Shown one piece after another: positions 1-9,249 of a DNA stretch of 64,000 nt (position 1 is its first letter; every line of letters starts with the position of its first letter). This DNA is from Bidens hawaiensis (taxonomy: Eukaryota; Streptophyta; Magnoliopsida; Asterales; Asteraceae): contig JAIQDT010000301.1 of NCBI GenBank assembly GCA_021521415.1, positions 1,178,001 through 1,242,000 on the forward strand, in the 5' to 3' direction. The notes below the pieces were generated by a model. It did not search any database. It had not been told where the DNA came from and saw only the letters and a program-made list of their open reading frames with translations. A program made the position numbers and the translations under genes.

Positions 1-407
1 TGGGAGTACCGATACCCGACCCGTTGCCATCCCTACTAGCGGCGCAACTTGTTGCTCATTTGCAGTCTATTTTGATGTAAATGATATTGATGTAATTGGT
101 GTTTCATGGTGTAAGTTGATATTAAGAGAACTTGGAGGTTGTTGATATGAGCTTCACGAAAAGAGAATTGTGGTCGCCGTTATCTAGGGAAGCCAGATAT
201 GAGTGTCGTCGCTGGTGGTTAAATCCTTGACTGTTACGGGTCTGGTGAAACCAGCGGCGATGGTTCAGGCTATGACGATGGTTGTCGGGTTTAGGGTTTG
301 AGGATGGGGAGGTTGGTGGGGTGTGGTGGTGAACTAGTGGGGCCTTGCAGTGGTGGCATGTGGTGGTTGTGGTGGTGGTGACTGGTGGTAAGTGGAGATA
401 TAGAGAT
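1..407. other. Host DNA without a recognisable gene
   Basis: No frame here looks coding. A TGG/GGT-rich simple-sequence stretch lies at about 322-392 and runs into a GA-rich stretch at 399-415, which is where the hAT-type element that follows has inserted. Short frames through the stretch encode only low-complexity His/Ser-rich peptides. Confidence 0.6.
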
Positions 408-415
408 AGAGAGAG

Positions 416-1101
416 TAGGGGTGAGCAAACAACGGTTCGGTATCGTCAGAATCGAGGAACCGGAACCGAACCGATGCCTCAAAACCGCTAAACCTGAGTT
501 ACCTTGCGGTTCTAGGTTCTCAGAATTTGCATTAAGCGGTTCGCGGTTCGGTTCCGGGTAAAACCGGCTGTTATAGACTTGGCACCGAAGAACCAGAATA
601 TTAAAAATGTTTTAACTAAATTTACCAATCCCAATTTTTTATAGAGTAACTTATTAACCGACATCCATTCAATCATTATTTAATTAAAATATTCTTTCTC
701 TAAGTTAAAGACTTAGCAACCATGATCAATTTTGATTTAAGCTATTAAGGTCATTTAATATAAAATGACATGATCTTCCTTTAATCTATTGTTGCTAATG
801 ATTTATTTAAGTTCAACAATTAGGTTTTATAACGAAGGTTCATGTTGTAAACTAAATTAATTTTACTGTGAAAGAAGACATACAATTATATAAACTTGTT
901 TTGTAATTTGCAAAGTTCGCACAACTCATTTGATAAATACACAACAGAACCGGTTATGGCCAGAACCGATTAGCGAGAACCGAATTTACCGTTTTTGGAA
1001 CCGAACTGTTTTACTATAAGAGGTTCCGGTTCTGGTTCTAATTTTCAGTCATTTTCGGTTCCGGTTCAGTTCTCACGGTTCTAAACCGTTGCACAGCCCT
1101 A
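416..1101. mobile_element. Non-autonomous hAT-type element with CGGTTC-rich ends
   Basis: The 686-bp segment starts TAGGGGTGAGCAA and ends TTGCACAGCCCTA, whose reverse complement is TAGGGCTGTGCAA, so the ends form imperfect terminal inverted repeats. The flanks are AGAGAGAG (408-415) and AAAGAGAG (1102-1109), a 7/8 match to the 8-bp duplication that hAT transposases make; the low complexity of this site weakens that evidence. Both ends (about 430-560 and 945-1090) are packed with ACCGAACCG/CGGTTCGG-like copies, a subterminal repeat pattern typical of non-autonomous hAT elements. The AT-rich middle has no coding capacity, so movement would need a transposase from elsewhere. Confidence 0.72.
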
Positions 1102-2289
1102 AAAGAGAGTATATGCAATGCAGATTTTGCATATTATATAAAGTGTTTTATGTATTTATTTTTGTTTATTTATTAAAATATTATGTTTTTAATTTAGTAG
1201 GTGAAATGAATAATTTGCCCTAGCGTGCAAGGCACGTGACTTGATAACGAAAAAACTAACCGGGTTATGGTCAAAGGATAAACACTGTTGGATTTGTAAA
1301 CGTAAAAGATAAAACATATCAATTTTAAATATAAAGGACAATGAGTCAAATTTGGTACTTAGATGAAGAGCAAACTTAATTTAAAATTAAAAATTTCAAT
1401 AAATGTTAATTTATTAAATACATATGATTGTTTATAAATTACAAGTTTTTTTCTTTCAATCATTTAAAACATAAATTCACCATTCATGTATTCTCAATGT
1501 TTATGTTAATTTAAATGAGTGGGCTTCTTTAACTGATTAAAGGGTCAAACATGATTCAGGTCAAAACAATCTATGATTAGAATGAGTTTCGATCCACACA
1601 TTGGTTTAAAAGAGTATCCTTACAACTTTATTTTGCTTAAAAATCCACAAAAAATATAAACACTAGACTACATGTTTTAGTTTTTTAATGTGGATATGAC
1701 AAATGTTAATAAGCACACTCTTAATAAGATGATAAATTGGCTTTGTATATCCTTATATTCTTGAAGATTTCAAAAATATAGATTTATTTAATGAACGAGT
1801 AATACTTGCTTACAAAAATGAGTTTGTTCAAGAAACCAACAACCGTTTGCTATCCATGTTTCTAAAAGATGAAAAATATTGTCATTGTTCAAATGGTATG
1901 TTAGAAATATAATTATATGTTACATGAAACTATTACTTTCTAATGTTTTAAATGACTTCAAAATCTAATATTATCAAGTCATATGTTAGTCCTAAAAGCC
2001 GATATTGAAGTGATATTGCTTAAAATAATAACTAGAAAAGCGCCCTATGCAATAAAATTAAGCTATATGTGAAATTACAATATGGTAAACGTGTTATAAA
2101 AGATGAAATCATATCTGGAAGTAATGTTCGAACTCACACTTTTATTTTTTAAAAAAATCCTATACCTTTGAATAAAATAATTAATTTCAAATTTCAAGGA
2201 ATGAAATTTTTGTTTTATGTTTGTTTTGCAATAAAGATAAATAAAAGCTAATGCCAATCGAACTGGCGGAAGAGTGTCAAGTGACTTCC

Positions 2290-2429
2290 GCCATTTTAAA
2301 TGGCAGATCACATGATAAATGTCTGACTTTCGCCATTTGAAATGGCGAAACACCTGATAAACCTCCAACTTAGCCGATAGAAAACTGACACATTCTGGAA
2401 CAATTTTAACATCCGTCATTTAAAATGAC
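2290..2429. repeat. Three related short palindromes
   Basis: GCCATTTTAAATGGC (2290-2304), CGCCATTTGAAATGGCG (2331-2347) and GTCATTTAAAATGAC (2415-2429) are near-perfect palindromes built on the same CCATTT/AAATGG core, spaced about 41 and 84 bp apart. The sequence between them is only weakly repetitive. They could be remnants of a small foldback element or diverged tandem duplicates. No function can be assigned. Confidence 0.55.
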
Positions 2430-2847
2430 AGATGTTCTTGAAACCTTCAACTAATTTTCTCTCTCCTAAAAACCATTATGCTCTAGCCATTTCTCCTATT
2501 TAAGTTTGTTTTTTCTTGTTTGTTTTTTTGTTTAGTGAGCAACTCCTTCCTAATTAGATATGGGGACGGGACATCCCGTGGTAAGCTTCAAACCCATGTT
2601 GTAGCACTGTCGCCACCTATGTGGGTATGTGTGGCTTCAAACCCATGTGGTAAATCTTTTTCACTTAATCAACCTATGTTTATATTGAGTTCAATATTTT
2701 AAATTACAAAAAAAAAACACAAAAGGTTCTAGAGTACTTGTGAATAGATGATGATAGTAAAGGATTGGCCGATGTGTGGGTAATACCCATAAGTGCCCAC
2801 AAGGCTTTGCATGTGGTTTTACTACTTATTGGCATAAGAGTTTTTAC

Positions 2848-3015
2848 GGACCATTATATGTGGATCTTATTAATCCTTCTTTAAATTTCAAGTCTTTGAT
2901 TCCTGTTGTCTAGTAGCAAGCTCCTTTCGCGAGTTCCTGTGTCTAGTAGCAAGCTCCTTTCGCGACGAGCTCTAGTAGCAAGTTTTTAAGGACCATTATA
3001 TGTGGATCTTATTAA
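2848..3015. repeat. Direct repeats in host DNA
   Basis: A 26-bp segment, GGACCATTATATG followed by TGGATCTTATTAA, occurs identically at 2848-2873 and 2990-3015. Between the copies lies an imperfect 33-bp tandem pair (2900-2932 and 2934-2966) containing TCTAGTAGCAAGCTCC, plus a partial third unit at 2971. This looks like local slippage duplication next to the insertion site of the element at 3030. Confidence 0.65.
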
Positions 3016-3029
3016 GGCTTCGCTTGTGT

Positions 3030-3387
3030 CAAGGCCAGCTCCGAGAATTAAAAAAAATTGGACCAAAGACAAAAAAATTTTTGGGCCTTAAGTACTTTTT
3101 GTTGGGTTTAAACAATTTAGTTTTTATATGGGCTTACTTGGTTATAATTTGAGTTTGTAAAAAACTTTTATTATAAAAATCAGATTAAACATGTCTCAAA
3201 TGAAACTGGAACCCATAATATTTGGGTTGGAAGTAATATCCATTTGCCACTAGACCAAGTTAGTAGTTACTTAATGTAGTTTAAACACTAAATATACACA
3301 TTGTTTTAATAAAAATACGTAATTTAAAAAAAATCGGGCCTAGCGGGGGTGTCGGGCCTAAGGCCGCACACCTTATGGCTGGTCCTG
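3030..3387. mobile_element. hAT-type MITE, copy 1
   Basis: The 358-bp element begins CAAGGCCAGC and ends GCTGGTCCTG (reverse complement CAGGACCAGC). It is flanked by a perfect 8-bp duplication, GCTTGTGT, at 3022-3029 and 3388-3395. There is no coding capacity. The interior (AAACATGTCTCAAATGA around 3188) matches, in reverse complement, the interior of the 357-bp element at 25936-26292, so the two are members of one family inserted in opposite orientations. Confidence 0.85.
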
Positions 3388-3395
3388 GCTTGTGT

Positions 3396-3572
3396 GAATA
3401 CATAATATACGAGCAAGCTTCTTAGTTATTTCTTTGTTTCTTCGTCAGAAGTAGGTTATTGTTGTTGACGGCTTAGTTACCAGAGGGCCTATAACACACT
3501 TTTAGTTATTTGTTAGTTAATTTTTACTACACTTCTCTTGTTTCTGTTATTGTGGGCCTTTGATTATGTTTG
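3396..3572. other. Host DNA up to the element A1 target site
   Basis: Short AT-rich host stretch ending at the ACACG target duplication (3573-3577) of element A1. No gene is seen. The host sequence continues on the other side of A1 at 12920. Confidence 0.5.
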
Positions 3573-3577
3573 ACACG

Positions 3578-4443
3578 TGAAGAAACACTAAGTGACCCAG
3601 ATAGATTAAGGATAATCTTAGGGTTAAGTAGATGTTTCCCACGAGGGTTAGGTCCGGCAAAGATGGTTATTCTTCTCAACTTGCAAAACAGACACCGTAA
3701 GCTCATCACTGAGAAGGGGGGGGGGGGTTCCTCCTTGTGACCACCCTCCGGCGTGAGAATCAGACTAGGTTGCTCCGAATATAAGTGTATATAAAGAGAA
3801 ATAGCTAGAGAGAAGATGATGATACCGTTCCAGGGTGTTGGAGTATTTATAGCTGAAGGTAGGTTTCCAAGCAGGTACGGCCAGCTGTATATAATATTCT
3901 TTTTCCACCAACTATGGGCTACGTTCGTGCCACGATGGGAGTTGGTGGGTAGGCAGCGGCTGATAGTGACATTTTGTACTGGAGCGTGCTCCTCCTCGTA
4001 CTATTGTCAGTGAGCTGTCACCCTGTGATTGGTTCATGGGTTGCTTTTGTCAGATCTTGTCTATTTGTCCATACCTTGGTAGGTATAGTACAAAAGATCT
4101 TCTAGAAGCGTACGGACTGGCTCTTTTGGGCGGGAATATTCCCGTCCTGCTCATTCCTTCTTCAGGTGACATTGCTGAAGTATAAGAGTTAGTGCCTTAT
4201 GCGTGTAGCCTTACTGTTAGTGCGGGTAGCCTTCTTTCTTGGCTTGTACCCACAGCTGCGGGGACAGGCAGGGTACTGTACCAAGGGAGGCTTTCCTGCG
4301 GGGACAGCTGGCTTACTGCGTGTAAGGTCTTCATCTCTCTGAGCATGGTGGGTCCTGCGGATCCAGTTGGTCTTTGCGTAGACGTACCTCTTCAAGGTGA
4401 GTCTTGTGGGTCCAACTGGGCTTTGCGGGAACCTACATCTTCA
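3578..4443 (-). repeat. Element A1 3' LTR
   Basis: This 866-bp LTR starts TGAAGATGTAGG on the minus strand at 4443 and ends in TTCA at 3578. It matches the copy at 12052-12914 over its full length; three bases of the length difference are a poly-G run (12 G here, 9 there). A TATA-like TATAAATA (minus strand, 3851-3844) probably marks the U3 promoter. Confidence 0.9.
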
Positions 4444-4457
4444 AGTCCCCCCAGTCC
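4444..4457 (-). other. Element A1 polypurine tract
   Basis: The minus strand reads GGACTGGGGGGACT(T) immediately before the 3' LTR, the expected position and composition of the plus-strand primer. The same tract precedes the 3' LTR of element A2 at 36775-36788. Confidence 0.8.
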
Positions 4458-5253
4458 ATTGTTCTTCTCATGAATTGTTAATAAGTGAGGTGAACTTTTG
4501 GACTTTAAGCAAGGGGTTTTAAAAAGGGGGTTTTCGTTTTTTAAGGTTCACCGTGGGGATTCTTCCCGCATTTTCCTAATGTCACTTGCAGAAAATTCCC
4601 GACTTTTCTACCTGATCTTTGGGTATGATGCGGGTAGGTGTGTAACCTCTTCGCAAGTCGGGAGCGTTGAGTTTCACTTGTGTAGATTCTCCACGAGGTT
4701 TTGGTAGTTTTAGACATAGTGATCAGTTATGTTAAACAACCAATTCAACCTTGAAGCTTCAAACAATCTAGTTCTCAACGTTCCCGCCATGCGGGGGTGT
4801 TATTTCTTTATCCGCAAGCATGGCCCATAAGATTGAGTTTCTTGGTTTCAATTCCTTGCAAGTGCTAAGTATGTGAAGGGTTTCGCCTTGACACTGTACC
4901 CGCACTTGTCTTATGGTTTCTTGCTTTCCAAGGTAAGGGGGTACATTCCCTATTATTTTTGAATCTTTTTGAATCTTTTTGAAATTCGGAGGGTTAGTGA
5001 AAGGACAAGGACAGTCCAAACGGTTGAAGGGACGTTGGCGTCTTCTGACGGTTTCAGGATGTGCAGAAAGTTATGACGACGTAACAGCATGTGGTCAATC
5101 TGAACGCTTTTTCAGGCGTGTGGGCGCGAGTTTTATGGCACGCACCCTTTTGACACCTGTTGCCAGCTTGCTTTATCCACACGTGTCGCCGTGTCATTGC
5201 TCCTGCGCCTTCTCTCTCATCCGCATTAAATTCATCGCATTCATTGCGATGAG
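4458..5253. other. A1 untranslated stretch between polypurine tract and antisense gene promoter
   Basis: No coding sequence is seen. The part at about 4790-4945 carries one copy, in reverse complement, of the unit that is amplified to six tandem 97-bp copies in element A2 (35822-36407); the shared piece includes the AAGGGTTT..TTGACACTGTACCCGCA block. Confidence 0.6.
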
Positions 5254-5260
5254 TATATAA
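5254..5260 (+). promoter_or_regulatory. TATA box of the A1 antisense gene
   Basis: TATATAA lies 140 bp upstream of the ATG at 5394. Element A2 has a matching TATATA at 35476-35471, 132 bp before its antisense ATG. Conservation of position between the two elements supports a dedicated promoter, opposite in direction to the LTR promoter. Confidence 0.6.
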
Positions 5261-5393
5261 GGTGAAGAGGGTGTATTTCGTCCATTATCTTCACTTCACT
5301 CTTCTTCTCCTTTTAAGCGATTTCCGGCGAATACTCATCTTTTCCGGCGAGCATTCTCCTGAAACCGCTTTCTTTCCTCCTTAACATTAAAAA

Positions 5394-8300
5394 ATGTCTT
5401 CTTCTCATGACCCAGTGGTTAACGTCGAAGAGTCCGACGTTTACCCCGAGAACCCGACGTCAACGTCCGATAAGGACGATAAGAGTACTGCTGGCGAGTG
5501 TCAGTGTACTCTTTTTGTCGATGTATACAATTACATCGTCAAGAAATTCATGCTGGAGCCCTATGAGCCGGAGTTGCCGGAGGCCAACCAGACGGTATAC
5601 GACGCCCCTAAGGGCATGATAGGGGTTTACACTTCGCTCTTCCTATATGGGAATCTAAGATTCCCATTAACGAAGTTCGTATACCGTGTTTTGGAGAAAC
5701 ACGGTGTTCATTTGACAGAGGTGCACCCAATGGCAATTGCTAAAGTTCGCCATTTCGAATGGGTGTGCCGTATTTTGGATATCGAGCCTCGATTCGACCG
5801 CCTGATGACCTTCTATACTTGGAGGTGCGTCCAGGGTTGGTATACCCTTGTCACTCGGATCAAGGGTTTGAAGATCTGTACTACTGAGCGTAGTCTTCGT
5901 TCTTGGAAGCGTGAGTTTTTCTACATTTCCACTCGTGTCGTTCCCATCGTGATGACGTTCAAGAATGGGAGGACACTCCCTAATCTTCCGGCTTCCAATT
6001 ACCAGGAGACGGAGTGGTTCACCAAGATTTCTCATATTCAGACTCCTGTTTATCGCTTCGCGGAATCTGGGATGGTCATGCTTGGGATGAGTCGCGTGTG
6101 GAAGGACGCCGGGTCTGGGACGCCGCAAATACCCATCGTTCTTGAATACGGTTTGAACTATATTCCTTATGGTATGCCCCGTCTTTTGTGTTTGTTTAGG
6201 GTTGTCCTTCTAACATTATTTATCATTTTTATTTCAGAAGGGAACGACTTACAGTCGCTTTTGCACCCGCGGGAGACTGGTGGTCCAGCGCGGTTGGGTA
6301 CTCGTGATCTTGACGAGAACGAGTTGCCCGTTTTGGAGAAAACTGCGGATAGGTTCGTAGAGGTCTACCCGCCAGGCCATGAGATTTTAAGCGCCACTCG
6401 GCCAGGTAATGAGTTCTTTAATCCTCGTCCTCTTCATGCTCACACTTCTGCTGGAATTCCTCTGATCTTGTCATCTTCTGATGAGGGATCCGCAGATGGG
6501 CCTTTTATTGTGAGGAAAAAGAAGGCGGCAAGCGTGAAGGGCAAAATGAAGGTTGCAACCTTCGTTGACTTGGGGAATCAGTCTGATTCCGAGACTGAAA
6601 GTGAGGAGGCGACGAGGAACCTTGGTGGTGGTGACGAGACCATTGTCTCAGAGGTTGAGACAACGACTGTCACTTCCGAGCCGCCAAGCGTTGCGAAGGT
6701 AACTGGCGTGAAGAGGCCAGTTTCATCGGGTCCATCTCCGCCTATCAGGGCTTTCAAGATCAAGAAAACCAGTAAGTGTACCTTTTGTGTGCCTTTTCCG
6801 CATTTCTTTCCGCCTTCGTTTTTTATATCTTTGGTTTTTCTTTATGCAGAAGTAGACTTATCTGTTTTTAAGGGGAGTAGTGCGGGAGGAGTTGGTTTAG
6901 GACCCACGACGATAGGTTTGGTCAACCTATCCGAGGCAATGACCCAGGCGGCTGCGCCTGTTTCTGGTACTGGTTCTGTTGCTTTCACTGTCGAAGCAAC
7001 TGTTCCGGTTATGACGTCGTCTGTCATGGCTGCTGTGCCGACGATGGCGTCCACTTTCGTTGCTGCGTTGAGCAGTTCAACTTCTTCGCCAGCCGTCAGT
7101 GCCATATTTACTACATCATTCACCGGACCGGCGGTGACTTTTTCCATGAGCTCATCTGCAGCGGCTGCAACGGTTATGAGTTCATCTCAAATGAGTTCAT
7201 CTCCGATGGTCTCTACCTCTGTGGCTTCTACGGTGTCACATTCGGCGTCAACGACTACTTCGTCCTTGGCCGGTTCTTCAGGTATGTTTAGAGTTGGGAC
7301 CTCTAGACTTACCTCTGTTAATGAGGGGGTCCGATCTTTGCCTCCTTCCCATCTCCTTGACCTCTTGGATGGATATCCTTTAGGTTCGGGTGATGGGTTT
7401 AGCGACTATCGGCCTGTTATCGACCCTACAGGTGTGTGGGGTTACTTTGGCCTGTTATCCATCCTTAGTCATTTTTTCTTAACTGTTTTTTGTTGTTGCG
7501 GTTTCGGATTCCAATGAAGTTTATGCCCCAAGGTGGAATATCCGCCGAGGGACAACTCTCAGGACGGCTGCGGACTGCATCGACTGGACGCGCCATGCCG
7601 CTCCAAGTGGTGCATTGGGGGAGGCAATGGTTAGTTACCAGGAAGGCCGGTTGTCCACGGAGCTCCGAATTCTACTCGCCCGGATGCAGCCGCGTGTCGA
7701 ATTACTTTGTCGTGAAAACGATAAGTTATGGACTGCGCGTAGCTTGGAGGGGGCTCAGGTGCGATCGCTGAGGGAAGAGAACAAGAAGCTTGCCGCCACC
7801 ACTGCTGAGAAAGAAAAGGCCTTCAAGGATCTTGAGGCCGAAATGCAAGCTACGCATGAGGCCCATTCCAAGGCTACTCAAGTTGTTAATGAACAACTTA
7901 GGTTGGCTAAGGAAACTGCGCGTAATGCCACTGAAAGGGCCACAAAAGCTGAAGCTGTTGCTGAGCCTCTACGCACTGAGAATGAAGAACTGAAAGCTAA
8001 ACTGGAGAAGCTTCAGCAGGCTCATGAGGCTTTGGCTTTGGAGGACGCCAAGAAGCTACAGGAGCTCTTGGATCAGAAGGGTGTGCTTGATCGCATTGAG
8101 CGCAAGCTTAAAGGCGTTGAAGAAGCTGCTGCCAAGGAAGTGTTGCTTGCCAACCTAAATAAGAATGAGGCCGAACGCGCACGCGATCAAGCTCAAGCTA
8201 CCCTTCAAGAGGCTCTGTCCCATAAGGATTGGCTTCTACGAGAAGCGTTGCCGTAGGTACGCATAGCTCCATTATTCTTTGCTTTTTGCTCTTTTTGCTT

Positions 8301-8688
8301 TCTATACTTGAAAAAGTTTTTTTTTTTTTTTTTTTTTTTGTAGGTTGTGCATCGGATTTTCGCGAACACATCCTATGATGATGCCATGAGCACAGCCCTC
8401 AACGCTTCTCATGAGGATGGAGAGAAAGCTGGTTTCCTACTTGGCCTAGGATTTGCAGAGAAAGGCATCTCGCCTTCCAGATTTCCTTTACACGATGTTG
8501 ATACTGAGGCTGCCTATGACCAAGCTGTGAACCAGTATGTTGCTTTCTCTCATCCGGTCGTGAAAAAAGTGAATGAAGTTGCTGCTGCTGATGACGGGCT
8601 AGCTGTTCTCAAAGCTTTCCTTGAACAGCCGCAGCCAACTGATGGTGCGGGTTCAAGTGGGTTTGGAGGGAGTGGTCCCGAAGCCTGA
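5394..8688 (+). pseudogene. Antisense spliced gene of element A1 (gypsy-type 'Transposase_28'-like protein)
   Basis: This gene runs opposite to gag-pol. Five exons fit GT..AG rules, keep phase and match A2: 5394-6171, 6238-6771, 6850-7431, 7502-8256 and 8344-8688, about 997 residues. Exon 1 encodes a globular domain (FPLTKFVYRVLEKHG, then HPMAIAKVRHFEWVCR, then SWKREFFYIS) of the 'putative gypsy type transposon' family; the middle is Ser/Thr-rich; exon 4 is an Ala/Lys/Glu-rich coiled coil. Intron 4 ends in a 23-T pyrimidine tract. Two faults are visible: the acceptor of intron 3 reads GCGG where A2 has GCAG, and the last codon of exon 4 is TAG where A2 has CAG. The protein has no established function; despite the family name it has no transposase motif. 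Full-length product from this copy is unlikely. Confidence 0.75.
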
Positions 8689-9249
8689 ATCCTGAGATTC
8701 CTCCCAGCCGTTAGGATAGATTTGCACTTTTTGTAGGCGGGTAGATACCTAGCCATTTTGTAATGTTTGTACAGCTTTTCTCGTGAATATAAATGTTTTG
8801 TTAATGCCTTGCCTTGTAAACATTATATGATTTGCTCATGCATATTTTAGTTTAACTTAGCAATTTTCCAAGTGTTTTGAATAAGTTAACCTTTCGACGC
8901 GTGTCAGATAATAGGTTAATGTTCTGTTTCCTCTATCATGATTGTGCGGGTAGGACCTTCACTTTCACTTAGTAGGAGGACCAAACTTCCATCTATATCT
9001 GACCTGCGTGAAGGTTTTCCTCATCTTTTCCTTAGAAATTTTTACTGTTTATTTGTGTTTATGCGGGTTGTGCCGCTTTCCACACGCAACGACTTACTTC
9101 CTCCCTCACTTATTTATGCGGTGAATACCGGCATATCAGTGTGGTCAGATCATAAGTATAAAGGTAAGGCTATCAGCATCAATGTGATAAGGAGAATCAT
9201 TTCCATTAGAAGTGGCTCTGGGCCTGTTCGTTACAAGTTTGGAATTGAT
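8689..9249. other. A1 spacer between antisense gene and integrase end
   Basis: No gene is seen. The 3' ends of the antisense gene and of the integrase remnant converge on this spacer. It holds single copies of the sequences that are tandemly repeated at the same place in A2 (31080-32100), for example the block with GACCTGCGTGAAGGTTTTCC near 9001. Confidence 0.6.

Larger units (their letters stand above)
1110..3021. other. AT-rich host intergenic DNA
   Basis: I see no gene. The longest frames are AT-driven and lack any recognisable domain. The stretch contains three related short palindromes (2290-2429) and duplicated segments near 2848-3015, listed separately, and an A-run at about 2706-2717. 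Confidence 0.55.

Noticed and set aside
2075..2419. 114-codon minus-strand frame in AT-rich DNA
   Set aside because: Low-complexity Lys/Ile/Phe-rich content, overlaps the palindromes, and no splice or homology support.
5394..8688. Treating the antisense gene as a DNA transposase because of the family name
   Set aside because: No DDE or other transposase motif is visible; the name comes from its presence in gypsy-type elements.
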